Shown here piece after piece: positions 28,101 to 35,930 of a stretch of DNA of 64,000 bases. The DNA lies in contig CM060203.1 in NCBI GenBank assembly GCA_030562195.1, positions 5,036,208 to 5,100,207 on the forward strand, given 5' to 3'. A program made the position numbers and the translations under genes. The notes under the pieces were generated by a model, which searched no databases, was not told the DNA's origin, and was given only the letters and a program-made list of their open reading frames with translations. Each line of letters opens with the position of its first letter. The stretch's first letter is position 1. The stretch comes from Nipponacmea schrenckii (lineage: Eukaryota > Mollusca > Gastropoda > Lottiidae).

Positions 28101-31100
28101 CACAAGGATAACAATTAAGGTTCACCTGTCCGACGTGACAGGGCTGTTTCTACCAGCTGTTCCTTGGCTAAACCTCTTGGTATTGATCTTTTCCGGATTA
28201 TTCGTACCCATATAGACCAGAGTGGACTGGAAACATATTTTTGAGTTGTTAATTTAACTACCACAGTGAGCAATAAAGCTTCTTTCAGTAACTTGAACAA
28301 GGCTTAAAACGAACGATTTTAACATACAAGTGCATAATAAGATAATTTATTCTAAAATTACAAAAAGATATTTATTATCCTGATGTAACAATACAGGCAA
28401 TACAAGCTGTACTCAACAAGAAATTGCCAGAAGCATTACAAAAACATCAATGCATGTAATTTCCGTTACTTGCACATTGAAAGCCAATCGAAAAGTTAAT
28501 GAAAGTATTTAATATATCAATGTTTTGTAAGCTGCAGCCAATAATCCCTACTTAACAACAACTAATTTTCTACTAGCTGACAATCAGGATTAATAATGGC
28601 GGAAATAATTCTTCTCAACCCACACTTTATAGTTTTCATAAAACCAATATCATTATTGTTGAAACGATACCCAGACTTGTTCTAAGCATCTCGTTAGCCT
28701 TACAGGGATACCATTATCTATTGTTGTTTGGTTTACTTGCTGTGTTCTTTAGCACTAATGGTTAGAGCATTGGTTCTTTACATGACATCATTTGATTTGT
28801 ATTTTGAGCAAATGGTGGCTGTGTGTTCCAATCATCAGCATGTGAAAGCCATTTTCACTCATAATTCCTGTTGACCGAGCTATTGATGAGTATCGATAAT
28901 CCTAGAAAGATTAAAGACCAATAGATTTGATCAGTAGAAAGGAACCTTAACTGTAAACCTAAGTTGTTATAGTTGGTTGTTTGTTTCTTTCTTTCTGTAA
29001 AACCCTGGTTAAAGTACCCATATCACTTTTTAAAATAAAGATTCTTATTGTCACCATCTCATTACATAATACTTTGTACTGACAACAATCTCACACAAGG
29101 AATCCAATTGCAAGAATTGAGGCTAAATTGGAAGTAAAAATAAGAAATAGAGGCCTAGTTTTATAAAACATTGTACTCGTTGGTACTAAAACAGACAGAA
29201 ACAACTAAATCAATAAAACTGATTTGTAAATTGCATGTTAAACAACATTATTTTATTGATTTCTGTTGAAAATATTTGACCACTCAGCTAACATGCAACT
29301 TGGAGATAACATGTAGTCTGTACGCCTGATTTAGTTTTCCTGATCGACAAGTGAGTCTGTTATATCGATATGAAGACAAACCCTGTTTTTAATGTTAGTT
29401 TTATTGATCGTTTATAATGTGGTTTATTTTTTAATATCACCATCAAATCATAACCACCAGTTAAAGATCAATATATTGTTATTATTCAACATTGTTAATC
29501 TGATCTGATAATAGAAAAATTGCATTGTGTCAATTCCTGAAGTATATGAGGGCGTACGCTGAAGTATATGAGGGTGTACCCTAAAGTATATGAGGGTGTA
29601 CCCTAAAGTATATGAGGGTGTACCTTGAAGTATATGAGGGTGTACCCTGAAATATATGAGGGTGTACCCTGAAATATATGAGGGTGTACCCTAAAGTATA
29701 TGAGGGTGTACCTTGAAGTATATGAGGGTGTACCCTGAAATATATGAGGGTGTACCCTGAAATATATGAGGGTGTACCCTGAAATATATGAGGGTGTACC
29801 TTGAAGTATATGAGGGTGTACCTTGAAGTATATGAGGGTGTACCCTGAAATATATGAGGGTGTACCCTGAAGTATAAGAGGGTGTAACCTGAAGCTGAGA
29901 GTGACATGTAAACAATACTAGATATATAATTAAAAAAGTCTCCTAACAGCAGGTGTTCTGAAAAACTGATCATGACCTGCCTCTTCAGCAAACTAGCCAC
30001 AGATAAATTTTCTTTTTACTATGTTCATGCTAATTTTGACCCAATGGCAAACATTATTTATGCTACTTGATCCTCATTCTATACACATGATTAGTTTTGT
30101 ACAAACTGTTGCATTTATTGTTTCTATTTATGCTTTTTTTTAACATAGAAAATAATAAACCCTTGAAATATATTTTATTTTACAGGAAGTTGGTTTCAGA
30201 AACAAAAATCTATGAACATCAGTCCTCCCTTTAGTTAAAGATCATTTAATAATTGATTAAGTTGTCAATTGGCTGAAATTTCACCTTGACCTGTGATTTC
30301 ATGATGAGTTATATATTGCTGCTGGGACCAATCCCACCTAAGCTCAAATTATATAATTCAAGCTAATACGATTAATAGATTAATATAATTGTGTGATGTA
30401 AATTGGTATCACTGCTTCATGACTGCTCTATATAAATCAGGGAAATTTTACCAGGACAGTGCCATTAGCTTACTCTTTTTGTGATTTAAAACTGTCGAGA
30501 GATCTTTAATGTGCACAGCCAGCCGCACACAGGGCCTCGCTTTAATGTCCCATATGAAAGACCAGACCCTTTTCTCCCTTTAGCTTCAGGAACATGTGTT
30601 GAAAGAAAAACAACAGTAATTTTACAATGGCATAGATGAAGAAGAATTTTATCTTCTATCTGGTTCATACTGCAGAATCCACACTTTATCCTGTTAGTAT
30701 TTATGACATTGATTACTCTGCTTTAGTTAAGAGTTATAGATAAATTTCAAATTCAAATTCCAGTTAGTAATAAAATTAAATTTTATTTTTTCTTGCAAAA
30801 GGGTAAGTGTCTTAAAGGAATAGTCAGCTGTAAGAACTTTTTATCAATGGTAATTAATAAAACAAGATAAGCATTTATCCTTTTCATGAAATAACTACTT
30901 TTAAAGAGTCAAGTTTGCAAATCATACTCCAGCCTCAAAAATGGGAATTTTTTTTTAGCTAAGCATATCTGAATGTTCACAGCTCTCGAATGAAATTTAA
31001 GCCTTCAAATCCATGTGTGTCTAGAATAATCCAGCTTGAAAGTTAGATGTTGATCATCTTTTATATAAGCTGATGAAGAAATTATTAAGATAAATATTTC

Positions 31101-34100
31101 CTTTAAGACTGTCATTCATTTCTATCAATATCCTGTACATTCAAATAATATATATATATACGATTTATAATATTTATCAATGGAAAAAAACAACACAAAA
31201 AACAACTGTTACAAATGATAAATTAATTACATATAGAAAAATTCAAATTATATTTTCTTTTTTTTAAAATCAATTACAGTGACTTTCATATTATTTGTTT
31301 TCATATCTGACACAATCCTGATAGCTATCATGGCTTAAATTCTATACTGGTTGTCACATTACAGTTGTTGTCACATTACAGTTGTCACATTGCAATGGTT
31401 GTCAAATTACAGTGGTTGTCAAATTGCAGTTGTTGTCACATTGCAATGGTTGTTAAATTACAGTTGTGGTCATATTACAGTTGTTGTCACATTGCAATGG
31501 TTGTTAAATTACAGTTGTTGTCATATTACAGTTGTTGTCACATTGCAATGGTTGTTAAATTACAGTTGTTGTCACATTACAGTTGTTGTCACATTGCAGT
31601 TGCATTCATAATATAAGTGGCTTTAATATCATCATACCTGTCACATCAAAGTGCCTGACATTTTACAGTGCCTATCCTATCATAGTGTTTATCTTTGTGC
31701 CTATCCTATCACAGTGCCGGTTATTGTGCCTATCATATCACAGTGCCTGTCATTCTGCCTATCATATCACAGTGCTATGATATCATAGTGCCTTTCATTG
31801 TGCCTATCCTATCACAGTGCCTATCATAATAGGGTGTTTTTATATGTTGTCATTAAAGAATGCTTTTTTTTTCATATTACAGTGCCTGTCATAACATGTG
31901 TCTTTCATATTACAGTGTTTTTCATATAACAGTGCTTTAATATATTACAGCTGTTGGTGGGAATAAAAAAGGAATATGCACCTGTTGCTGTTGTAGTAAA
32001 ATTGTCCTTCATTGCTTTGAGTTGTACATGTTTTCATTAGCTCTTGAAGAGGACGGAAATTCATGCTAGTAAATATATATATACAGCAAATATTGTCAAT
32101 AATAGTTTTAAAATCCAATCAGATTAGAGACAATAGTATGATATATCAATACATTAGACTGCATGATTAAAAATATATCATCATCAATTATTTACTAGCA
32201 ATATGATTTATAAATCTTCCTTATTATTGTATGGAATACAATACAGGCATGGTAAAAAATTATGTTTTAACCAAAATTTACCATGATGATTGTTAAGGTA
32301 GAACATATTTGGTTTCTTGCACAATATTATTTTTAGTTATCTTAACATATTCTAAATTCTATTCAAACTGAAGACTATAATGTTGTTATTAAAGAGTATC
32401 AAATATATTCAAGTTTAAACTACAGACATTAATTAATCCACTGGGATTTCAACATTAATTAATATAAGTCAGAATAACCTCAGAGAATTCAGAAAAACCC
32501 CTTGTCAAATTGGTGACAATGTTGTCAAAGATTATTTTGAATAAATTCAACAGAATTCAGAATAAACAGCTCCTCAAATTGGTTACGATAATGTTAAAAA
32601 TTCATACTTAACAAATAATGAGTTAAAATATACTGTTAAAAGAAGCAGTAATACAAGTGTTATGTGTGAGCTCCACAACAAAATAATGTCTCTTTAAGCT
32701 ATATATACATAACAATTTAAATATCGTTAACCTTAAACGAATTCAGAATTTAGTACATTTAAGATTAATAATTGATGAAACTAGAAACAGTAAAGTAAAA
32801 CCTCCAAAAAGAATTCTATTCTATTCAATACTCAACTATTCAAGAGAAGAATGTGAATCAATACTTTTGTCATTGTTTTTTTTTTTTTTCACTAGCTGGT
32901 AATTGAATTCTATAAATGTCTGAATAAGTCTAATACTTTGAGAAAGTATACAATAAGAATAATGATATCTGTAGAGGTTATAAAGGACAAACCAAACATA
33001 CAATTAGAAATCTTTCGATATATAGTAACATATGGAAATTGAAAAAGTTGTTAAAAAAATAAATACATGAACATAATATTCAAACGTATTTTCTGATCAA
33101 ACTGATTAAAAATTCAATTCCAGATGTTTGTTTTTTTGTTTTCAAGGGTTGACTCAATGATAGCAATATTTTCAAATCTGTCGGGTTTGCAGTAAACAGG
33201 GCTGAAGGGTGACAAAAATACACCTATCTGCTTTAAAAATTCTAATTATTTTTTAAACATTTCCATTCTATGGCTCTGTACATTTGGAGATAAAGTTTCA
33301 TAAAAGCCAAGAAATCTTGCTTTTTATGTTGTTTTTGTATTTTATTTTATCACTGTCTACTACAACAAATTATACAAACAACCCTCCACAGTTGACTCCT
33401 GACCTATGTTAATGGTATATACTGTTGTCTGATGTATATTTTAGAACCTGAATCACAATTTTCAATTCTCAACTAAATGTGGTATATTTTTAGAATATTC
33501 TTGCAAAGAAAAAAGGATGGGATAACAATAGAATACTTTTTCCAAATCTTGTCTTAGAATTCTTCCAGGTAGTGAAGACAAGCAACTTTTCAAAAAGAAA
33601 GAAAATGATGAAAAGGAAACAAACATTAAACAGGAATAGTCACTTGTTGTTTGTCAAGTAAAAGTAGGAAAGAGAAATTATAAAAGCAAAACATCACTAC
33701 TTGAAACATTCTTGAATGTGCACAAATATTTTTCCTGGATTAAATATTGAAGTGCCAGCTGTTATCTTTCCCACACACAAAGAACTTGTACAGTTCAATG
33801 AAATCAAACTCACAAACCAATTCAGTGGGAGTATAAACAGGTAATGACATACAGTATTCTACCAGTCAATTAGTACAGAATATTGATGACTGTTAATAAC
33901 TATTTAATTAGAGTTATGGTGATGGTGAAATAAATTAGTTAAGTGATATAGTATTTATACTAGCATACTGGATAATTATCATTAAACCTACCTCAATATC
34001 ATTTGTCATCAATACAATACTATACCATCAAATCAAAACATATAACAGTAGAGGCAAAGAAAGATATTGGTGCCCATTCAGCTCCAATTGTTATCATTAA

Positions 34101-34979
34101 CACAAACATTGTAGTTTATTTGTAGGAAGTTTCAGAAGTAATGAACACAATCAGCCACTGCAGTTTCAATTATTTGTGTTCCCTCATGCTCCCCAAAAAA
34201 TACAAACACAACTTGGAGGATAATATCATTTATTCAAATAATTTTAAAATAAATGCCTAGAATAATAATTGTTTAACTGATTAAGTAAACCCACTATTAG
34301 CTTGTGAAAGGGCTTAATCCAAGAAATTTACCGCCATTCACATTTAAGGCAGACCACCTAAAAAGCCTTAAATGCTGGCCCATTAATTGTTGTACCTCAT
34401 ATAAACAGTGGATAGTTTGTATTTATGATAAGAATTGTCACTAAAATCTTTGCTTTACTATTAAATCATTTCAGACATTTAGAACTGAGAATAAACTCAA
34501 TACCAATATCAGTCACCTATTAGCCATTATACATACGGTACAGCCATCCATGAAGCAACTACCATGCTGTTTGAAATTCAAGTCGCTTTATTGGGTAATT
34601 AAGATAATTAAATCATTAATTATCAATTGTTACTGCTGTGATATGCCATTTAGATCATATCTTAAAATATTTCTTTAGTTTGGAAATTTTAGAATGAAGT
34701 CCCATAAAGAGACAGGTGCCAAGAAATATTTTAGAGAACATTACTTTGTATTTACCATATTTATCGTTTGATAATGATAATACCCGTGCTTAATATAAAA
34801 TATAATTATTTGTAAATGTTCAAAATTGAAAAATTTTGAAATTTAAGGTTGCTAAAAGTCATCTCATTGACTTATTTGACCTTCAAAATCAATCAACCTA
34901 AAACCATGGAAATCAATAAACGTAATAATAAGTAACTGACCTGACTATGTCCGAGAATATAACTTCCCTCAGTCGCCAT
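87..34979 (-). CDS. SLC38A11: SLC38A11-like sodium-coupled amino-acid transporter, 5' ten coding exons (gene truncated by window edge)
   Basis: Multi-pass membrane transporter of the SLC38 (amino acid/auxin permease) family; family members couple amino-acid uptake to sodium. Coding exons in transcript order: 34941-34979, 27041-27124, 12391-12541, 8323-8397, 7297-7355, 5139-5214, 4498-4566, 2262-2374, 320-399, 87-157, all with GT/AG borders and matching phases, giving 272 residues plus one base. Residues 1-75 are a polar N-terminal tail. Helix 1 carries FNFINSIIGSGIIG (about 80-92), the hallmark of this subfamily, followed by FALRQAGFGLGILL. Later exons give LLIEGG (helix 2-3 region), VLQFLYPFIAMVSYNVIIGDT (147-170, helix 3) and FVTLPLSLYKNISRLSK (206-222). 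Similarity along the whole length fits vertebrate SLC38A11. Roughly the last third of the protein lies beyond the left edge. Paralogues such as SLC38A7/8 are less likely because of the FNFINSIIGSGIIG and TLPLSLYKNI blocks. Substrate is unknown. Confidence 0.88.
320..399 (-). CDS. SLC38A11: SLC38A11-like coding exon 9 (residues 223-248)
   Basis: Acceptor TTTCAG, donor GTAAGT. Encodes a strongly hydrophobic helix (LSIVLIWFIFVCFVI) followed by RAADFAKD. Phase agrees with both neighbours. Confidence 0.85.
400..2261. other. Intron, no feature seen
   Basis: SLC38A11-like intron 8. AT-rich, with only short open frames lacking splice or family support. I see no repeat array, RNA gene or conserved block. 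Confidence 0.5.
2262..2374 (-). CDS. SLC38A11: SLC38A11-like coding exon 8 (residues 185-222)
   Basis: Acceptor TTTCAG, donor GTGAGT. Encodes a loop and a helix ending in TLPLSLYKNISRLSK, a well-conserved family block. Confidence 0.92.
2375..4497. other. Intron with a possible old DNA-transposon fragment near 4180-4452
   Basis: SLC38A11-like intron 7. Mostly featureless. The stretch at about 4180-4452 is richer in GC, with repeated 'aaccgg/ccggtt' words near its left end and AAAGGGGTTTCACTGTA at its right end. This resembles the decayed end of a DNA transposon, but no matching terminal repeat could be paired. Confidence 0.3.
4498..4566 (-). CDS. SLC38A11: SLC38A11-like coding exon 7 (residues 162-184)
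   Basis: Acceptor TTTACAG, donor GTAAGA. Encodes AMVSYNVIIGDTITKIVLMF, the conserved helix 3 end with the ISYN..GDT-type family motif. Confidence 0.92.
4891..5130. repeat. 16-bp minisatellite (unit ~ATCAAGTACAAACACT)
   Basis: About 15 tandem copies of a 16-bp unit, with point variants (AAGTACAAAC, AAGTGCAAAC, AAATGCAAAC). The array stops 8 bases before the splice donor of exon 6, so in transcript orientation the intron begins with the satellite. Confidence 0.95.
5139..5214 (-). CDS. SLC38A11: SLC38A11-like coding exon 6 (residues 137-161)
   Basis: Acceptor TTCTAG, donor GTAAGT. Encodes a short loop and helix 3 (ILTVLQFLYPFI). A 16-bp tandem array begins 8 bases inside the intron from its donor. 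Confidence 0.92.
5215..7296. other. Intron with a possible SINE fragment near 5930-6020
   Basis: SLC38A11-like intron 5. About 5939-6010 (ACAGATAATCT.. AAAGATCATTGACAAGTGG.. CCAGCTGGA) resembles the body of the SINE-like family seen at 12631, 28079 and 28741. Nothing else recognised. Confidence 0.3.
7297..7355 (-). CDS. SLC38A11: SLC38A11-like coding exon 5 (residues 117-136)
   Basis: Only 59 nt; acceptor CTATTTTAG, donor GTTAGA. Encodes DYSIFLLIEGGRLSNTHCYQ, which fits exactly, in length and phase, between the flanking exons and matches the family block that ends helix 2. An acidic residue replaces the lysine expected before GG. Confidence 0.85.
7356..8322. other. Intron, no feature seen
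   Basis: SLC38A11-like intron 4. AT-rich sequence without a recognisable repeat, RNA gene or extra exon. Confidence 0.5.
8323..8397 (-). CDS. SLC38A11: SLC38A11-like coding exon 4 (residues 92-116)
   Basis: Acceptor ATTCAG, donor GTGAGC. Encodes GVPFALRQAGFGLGILL and a hydrophobic helix 2 segment, closely following the SLC38A11 family pattern. Confidence 0.92.
8398..12390. other. Intron, no gene; poly-C tract at 12241-12261
   Basis: SLC38A11-like intron 3. No exon-like segment fits between exons 3 and 4, whose phases already match. A homopolymer-rich C tract lies just before exon 3 on the plus strand, and a short AT dinucleotide run lies near 12152. Confidence 0.5.
12391..12541 (-). CDS. 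SLC38A11: SLC38A11-like coding exon 3 (residues 42-92)
   Basis: Acceptor TTTTTCAG, donor GTAAGT, phase 0 to 1. Encodes the end of the polar N-terminal tail and the start of helix 1 (FNFINSIIGSGII), the most diagnostic block of the gene. Confidence 0.92.
12631..12800 (-). mobile_element. SINE-like dispersed repeat, copy 1
   Basis: Shares an extended diverged match with 28079-28230 (same orientation) and 28840-28990 (opposite). In element orientation it reads ..TCACTCATAATTCC.. CAGATAATCC.. AAAGATCAATGCC.. GACCAGCTGCTAGAAAGGAT.. and ends in a pyrimidine-rich CTTTCTTTCTT tail. A tail plus a conserved body shared among truncated copies is typical of SINEs. The 5' head is poorly preserved here. 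Confidence 0.6.
12801..13630. other. Intron segment, no feature seen
   Basis: Part of the large SLC38A11-like intron 2. Only short, unsupported open frames. Confidence 0.4.
13631..14506. repeat. 39-bp minisatellite
   Basis: About 22 tandem copies of a 39-bp unit with key words CTTGTTTCCCAAGACAAG and ACTCAGGTCTTCAAGAGT. Each unit contains a short inverted repeat, AAGAC...GTCTT. The unit length is a multiple of three and stop-free in several frames, which creates long repetitive open frames on both strands; these are not genes. Some units are shortened or carry insertions (13690, 14075, 14270). Confidence 0.96.
14507..16784. other. Intron segment, no feature seen
   Basis: Large SLC38A11-like intron 2, continued. 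AT-rich, no coding or repeat structure recognised. Confidence 0.4.
16785..17240. repeat. 27/28-bp minisatellite with a four-unit higher-order repeat
   Basis: About 16 copies of a unit GATCAAACCTATCTGTCAAT plus GGGTTGAA or GTGTTTA. In the middle, a four-unit block of about 109 bp (variants with CTAACAATGTG, CTGCCAATGGA, CTGTCAATGTG, CTGTCAATGGG) is repeated once with near identity (about 16932-17041 and 17041-17150). Confidence 0.93.
17241..21250. other. Intron segment; one dispersed-repeat fragment near 20380-20430
   Basis: Large SLC38A11-like intron 2, continued. The piece at 20380-20430 (GAAATTTTGTCAGGATAGTG ... TTAGCCTA) matches parts of 30437-30590 and 46430-46570. The rest shows no gene, RNA or array. 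Confidence 0.4.
21251..21843. repeat. 30-bp satellite array, left part
   Basis: About 20 head-to-tail copies of a 30-bp unit containing GTAAATTTGTCACAGTAAAA and TAGTCATAAG, with a few alternating variants (CATATG/CATAAG; GACATA/GTCATA). The array resumes at 26473, so the MULE element lies inside it. The 10-codon period creates a spurious minus-strand open frame. Confidence 0.97.
21835..21843 (+). repeat. Target-site duplication, left copy (9 bp)
   Basis: GTATAATAG flanks the left end of the transposon; GTAAAATAG flanks the right end (26374-26382). One mismatch. Nine base pairs is the usual length for MULE-type elements. The right copy equals the satellite consensus, so the difference probably arose in the left copy or in a variant unit. 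Confidence 0.75.
21844..21940 (+). repeat. Left terminal inverted repeat of the MULE element
   Basis: Outermost bases GGTCCGTCTTTTTACTCAAA match the complement of the right end. Inside, the repeat is a run of about eight short words of the form ACTCAAATC(C/A)(C/A/G)..., a subterminal array likely to be the transposase binding region (inference). Confidence 0.93.
22063..22068 (-). terminator. Candidate polyadenylation signal of the transposase gene
   Basis: AATAAA on the minus strand about 220 bases after the transposase stop codon and before the left terminal repeat. Position fits; there is no transcript evidence. Confidence 0.4.
22101..22240. repeat. AAT/ATG-rich microsatellite
   Basis: Imperfect trinucleotide run dominated by ATAATAATA, inside the transposon 3' region, downstream of the transposase stop codon. 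Confidence 0.9.
22290..25055 (-). CDS. MULE transposase exon 2 (OTU and DDE regions)
   Basis: A 2766-nt uninterrupted exon from acceptor TTTTTAG to the stop codon complementary to 22290-22292. It joins exon 1 in phase 0. A start inside this exon would require a non-ATG codon, which is why the two-exon model is preferred. Confidence 0.88.
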   Translation of the reverse strand, partial: ATENGNLSFVARREQLVVPELLFRIRSDIIKPSPHQPSVDILGRFNLSHLGVPLCSESDGNCLFSSVSIALIGDNRLTCELRLRTCIEMALNKSKYVNIPNASDIQLVSPLYEESLIDCATPGNYSSHWTILALSTVCSRPIQVIYPPINGKKDKAYTLLNTTVSPADSINSDNPVTIMWTHTSTTKREKGIWTPNHFVPIIRMDADYEDYLPTLYKTNLPGLADDEWPLLPTADFCSPPNSSLPTSPSRSSSPTSPANSSLPTSPSRSSPPTSLANSSPPTSPANSSPPTSPSRSSPPVTNLSPIAQSTPNYTPPQPNLPISPLSSSSKSSGTSNGNKWLQLSDIYAALLNPKNVVTSPPLEPKNNVYFTVDNSVNLKQAGNSKFWDNCGIWDGTKAMSVKSVHVKSLNFRQVMFREGQYCFKSRLQKKIIWNPLEPQPSENDIITVHRYYAVLKRDNTYKKRVTWITSKGHEFKNAIYEYLGTFPLDNSDNVRTNPVVFNQIKEHLNTRKRPNEIYQECLQNESILAPRDNKQIRNYKYRESKRQKTTTSTNLADDILNIFSMVTDHPFVQEVVYSKNKIPSIICYTSEQMIDIKHAILHENVVLGVDRTFNLSNFYVTSIVYKNNRIIRKESGSNPIFLGPVFLHKDATYTTYRKFFDHISGQFENTISSIDCRISPSLVFGTDKEQALTKAIEHSFPGAKRRLCSRHLKENISHYLTNVVPTKKHERKIIIDKIFGDSGLVHAEDSFAFETISEDITDNVKSDQFLSYFNKHVKFQIKNFVFVIENEMWTNNNAESMNHVLKLAIDWKPRNPSELIEKIYKVTELQFLDMKRSLYGNGNFKLSKNSVHYKTSVSTWHLKSAEQKNIIFQDFLNAKKSKLHQPKNICSTNGILSIPNSIKSLAKKPFQRKRSKSERAR
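22290..25935 (-). CDS. PHD-OTU-MULE transposase (two exons, about 1003 residues)
   Basis: Exon 1 is 25690-25935 (82 codons), exon 2 is 22290-25055; donor GTAAGT, acceptor TTTTTAG, phase 0 on both sides. Residues about 12-63 form a PHD-type zinc finger: CGAC, CCHLC, YHWDC and a final CFSC give a C4-H-C3 pattern. Residues about 135-285 look like an OTU cysteine protease, with catalytic motif DGNCLF (Cys codon 24870-24872) and histidine in NHFVPI (24465-24467). A Ser/Pro/Thr repeat linker follows (24140-24345). The C-terminal half is a MULE transposase: first Asp in GVDRTF (23226-23228), second in GTDKEQA (22995-22997), Glu in NNAESMNH (22659-22661), with a CSRHLKE segment between. The C-terminus is basic. 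Expected role: nuclear cut-and-paste transposase. The OTU part might deubiquitinate the transposase or host proteins, but that is speculation. Confidence 0.88.
25690..25935 (-). CDS. MULE transposase exon 1 (PHD finger)
   Basis: Starts at the ATG complementary to 25933-25935 (AAAATGGC context) and ends at the donor GTAAGT. The cysteine/histidine spacing (C-x2-C, C-x2-C, H-x2-C, C-x2-C) is that of a PHD finger, usually a histone-tail reader. Reading through the donor gives only a short unrelated tail. Confidence 0.8.
26294..26373 (-). repeat. Right terminal inverted repeat of the MULE element
   Basis: Ends in GAGTAAAAAGACGGACCC, the complement of the left end apart from the outermost base. 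It contains about six GATTTGAGTG-type words mirroring the left array. Confidence 0.93.
26374..26382 (+). repeat. Target-site duplication, right copy (9 bp)
   Basis: GTAAAATAG, one mismatch to the left copy at 21835-21843, and part of the 30-bp satellite unit. Confidence 0.75.
26385..26472 (+). repeat. 88-bp duplicated segment, copy A (inside the satellite)
   Basis: Matches 27874-27961 over 88 bases with a single mismatch (GAAGCTTAAC versus GAAGCATAAC). It interrupts the 30-bp satellite two bases after the MULE target-site duplication. Confidence 0.93.
26473..26560. repeat. 30-bp satellite array, right part
   Basis: About three further copies of the same 30-bp unit (TTTGTCGCAGTAAAATAGTC), the last one decayed. 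Continues the array broken by the transposon and the 88-bp segment. Confidence 0.9.
27041..27124 (-). CDS. SLC38A11: SLC38A11-like coding exon 2 (residues 14-41)
   Basis: Acceptor TTGTAG, donor GTAGGA. It encodes an acidic, cytosolic-type tail. An in-frame ATG at 27104-27106 with good context (AAGATGG) is a second possible start if the upstream exon is untranslated in some transcripts; that form would begin at residue 20. Confidence 0.7.
27874..27961 (+). repeat. 88-bp duplicated segment, copy B
   Basis: Same sequence as copy A, in the same orientation, about 1.5 kb away and in unique intron sequence. Confidence 0.93.
28079..28240 (-). mobile_element. SINE-like dispersed repeat, copy 2
   Basis: Diverged match to 12631-12800 in the same orientation (GACGTGACAGGG, CCAGCTGTTCCTTGGC, GTATTGATCTTTTCCGGATT, GAGTGGACTGGAA). 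The pyrimidine tail lies at about 28079-28090 in complement. The head is missing, as in a 5'-truncated copy. Confidence 0.6.
28241..28740. other. Intron segment, no feature seen
   Basis: Between two SINE-like copies in SLC38A11-like intron 1. Nothing recognised. Confidence 0.4.
28741..29020 (+). mobile_element. SINE-like dispersed repeat, copy 3, with tRNA-like head
   Basis: Head has a polymerase-III A-box-like TAGCACTAATGG (28750-28761) followed by GTTAGAGCAT, and a B-box-like GTTCCAATC (28825-28833), as in tRNA-derived SINEs. The body (TCACTCATAATTCC.. GATAATCC.. AAAGATTAAAGACCAA.. CAGTAGAAAGGAACC) matches the other copies. It ends in TTTCTTTCTTTCT. The A-to-B spacing is longer than in a tRNA, so the copy is degenerate. 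Confidence 0.6.
29021..29536. other. Intron segment, no feature seen
   Basis: AT-rich, no structure recognised. Confidence 0.4.
29537..29895. repeat. 22-bp minisatellite
   Basis: About 16 copies of CTGAAATATATGAGGGTGTA plus CC, with A/G variation at CTGAA(A/G) and CTAAAG/TTGAAG forms. Explains the repetitive minus-strand open frames here. Confidence 0.96.
29896..31348. other. Intron segment with a dispersed-repeat fragment at 30437-30590
   Basis: 30437-30590 shares GGGAAATTTTACCAGGACAG, TTAGCTTACTCTTTTTG and GATCTTTAATGTGCACAGCC with 46430-46570, so it is a copy of an unnamed dispersed repeat. The rest is featureless apart from a short TA run near 31150. Confidence 0.5.
31349..31613. repeat. 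17-bp minisatellite with 51-bp higher-order period
   Basis: Units of the form ACAGTTGTTGTCACATT alternate with GCAATGGTTGT(C/T)AAATT. The GCAATGG variant recurs about every 51 bases (31390, 31441, 31492, 31543), i.e. every third unit. Confidence 0.92.
31640..31955. repeat. Diverged continuation of the array (CACAGTGCCT.. units)
   Basis: Irregular copies of TATCATATCACAGTGCCTGT-like words with variable spacing, apparently an older relative of the neighbouring 17-bp array. Confidence 0.7.
31956..34940. other. Intron segment, no feature seen
   Basis: Remaining part of SLC38A11-like intron 1. A poly-T tract lies near 32876. No exon, RNA gene or array recognised. Confidence 0.4.
34941..34979 (-). 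CDS. SLC38A11: SLC38A11-like coding exon 1 (residues 1-13)
   Basis: Short 39-nt coding exon. The start ATG (complement of 34977-34979) is in the strong context ACCATGG, reads MATEGSYILGHSQ, and ends at a GTCAGT donor. It joins exon 2 in phase 0 with no stop. Frame and splice signals support it, but it has no family similarity, so it is less certain than the membrane exons. Confidence 0.6.
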
Positions 34980-35930
34980 GGTAATCCTTTAAAAAAATGA
35001 CTCCTAATATGTCCGCCTGTAGCTTTCACTTGACACTTTTCACCATGAAAACTTCGTTTGTCATATCGTATACAGACAAGTGAATCCAATATCTTTAACA
35101 ATGATATAGTATTTCCACACAGCCAGTCTTTCCTCTTTCACGACAGTCTTCTGTCTTACTGCTACTGAAATAAGATTATCTTATATAGTCACAACTGCTG
35201 CCTGAGTGGCTGCTGTCAATATCTTGGTTTATCATTAATACTGTACTAGTCTTAGTTAGTTCAGGTCTTTTCAATAATGGCTTATCATTCCATTTACAGG
35301 CCTACTCGACTAACCTTCCTACAGCCATCAAATTAATAGGATCAGGATTACTGATAACAGGGAATGGAGAAAATTATCATAAAATCCAGATCTCTGAACC
35401 AGCAGATGGCTTATTCAATGTACACACTAATAATTATAGATTTCCTTTGTTATATAGTGTTGAACTGGGAACAAGAGGTTTATGAAATGTGATACTTTGA
35501 CAAGTGTTCATTATTATAATCAATTTACTTTGATAAAGGTCAAATTGAATAAATTACAATACCATTTCTAACATATTCCATTGTCATAACTGAGTTAATT
35601 CTATCACTTTTACAATTTCATTTCAATTCGTAACTGAACTAATGTTAAAATTGCCATAAAATGTATAGACCTGCAGCAAGAATTTCAAAGTGCTTGTTAG
35701 ATTTGTAAAATTTGAAAATATAACGAATATTGATTGAAATTATTTGGTACGGTATTTAAAGTAAAAGTTAACTAGGAAACATGCTGACTTTAATCTGATG
35801 GCTACGTATGTTGGTTGCTTACTTTCTAATCTGGAGGTTCAGTGTTCATACAAAACCTAGGCAATCAGGTATCAAAAATTTAGATTTTTATTAACTCAGA
35901 TGCAAGCATCTGGAATTACATTATTTACGC
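34980..35930. other. Candidate 5' region of the SLC38A11-like gene
   Basis: Sequence upstream (in minus-strand sense) of the first coding exon. Any promoter should lie here, but I see no TATA box, CpG-rich stretch or clear paired motifs, so no site is called. Confidence 0.3.
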
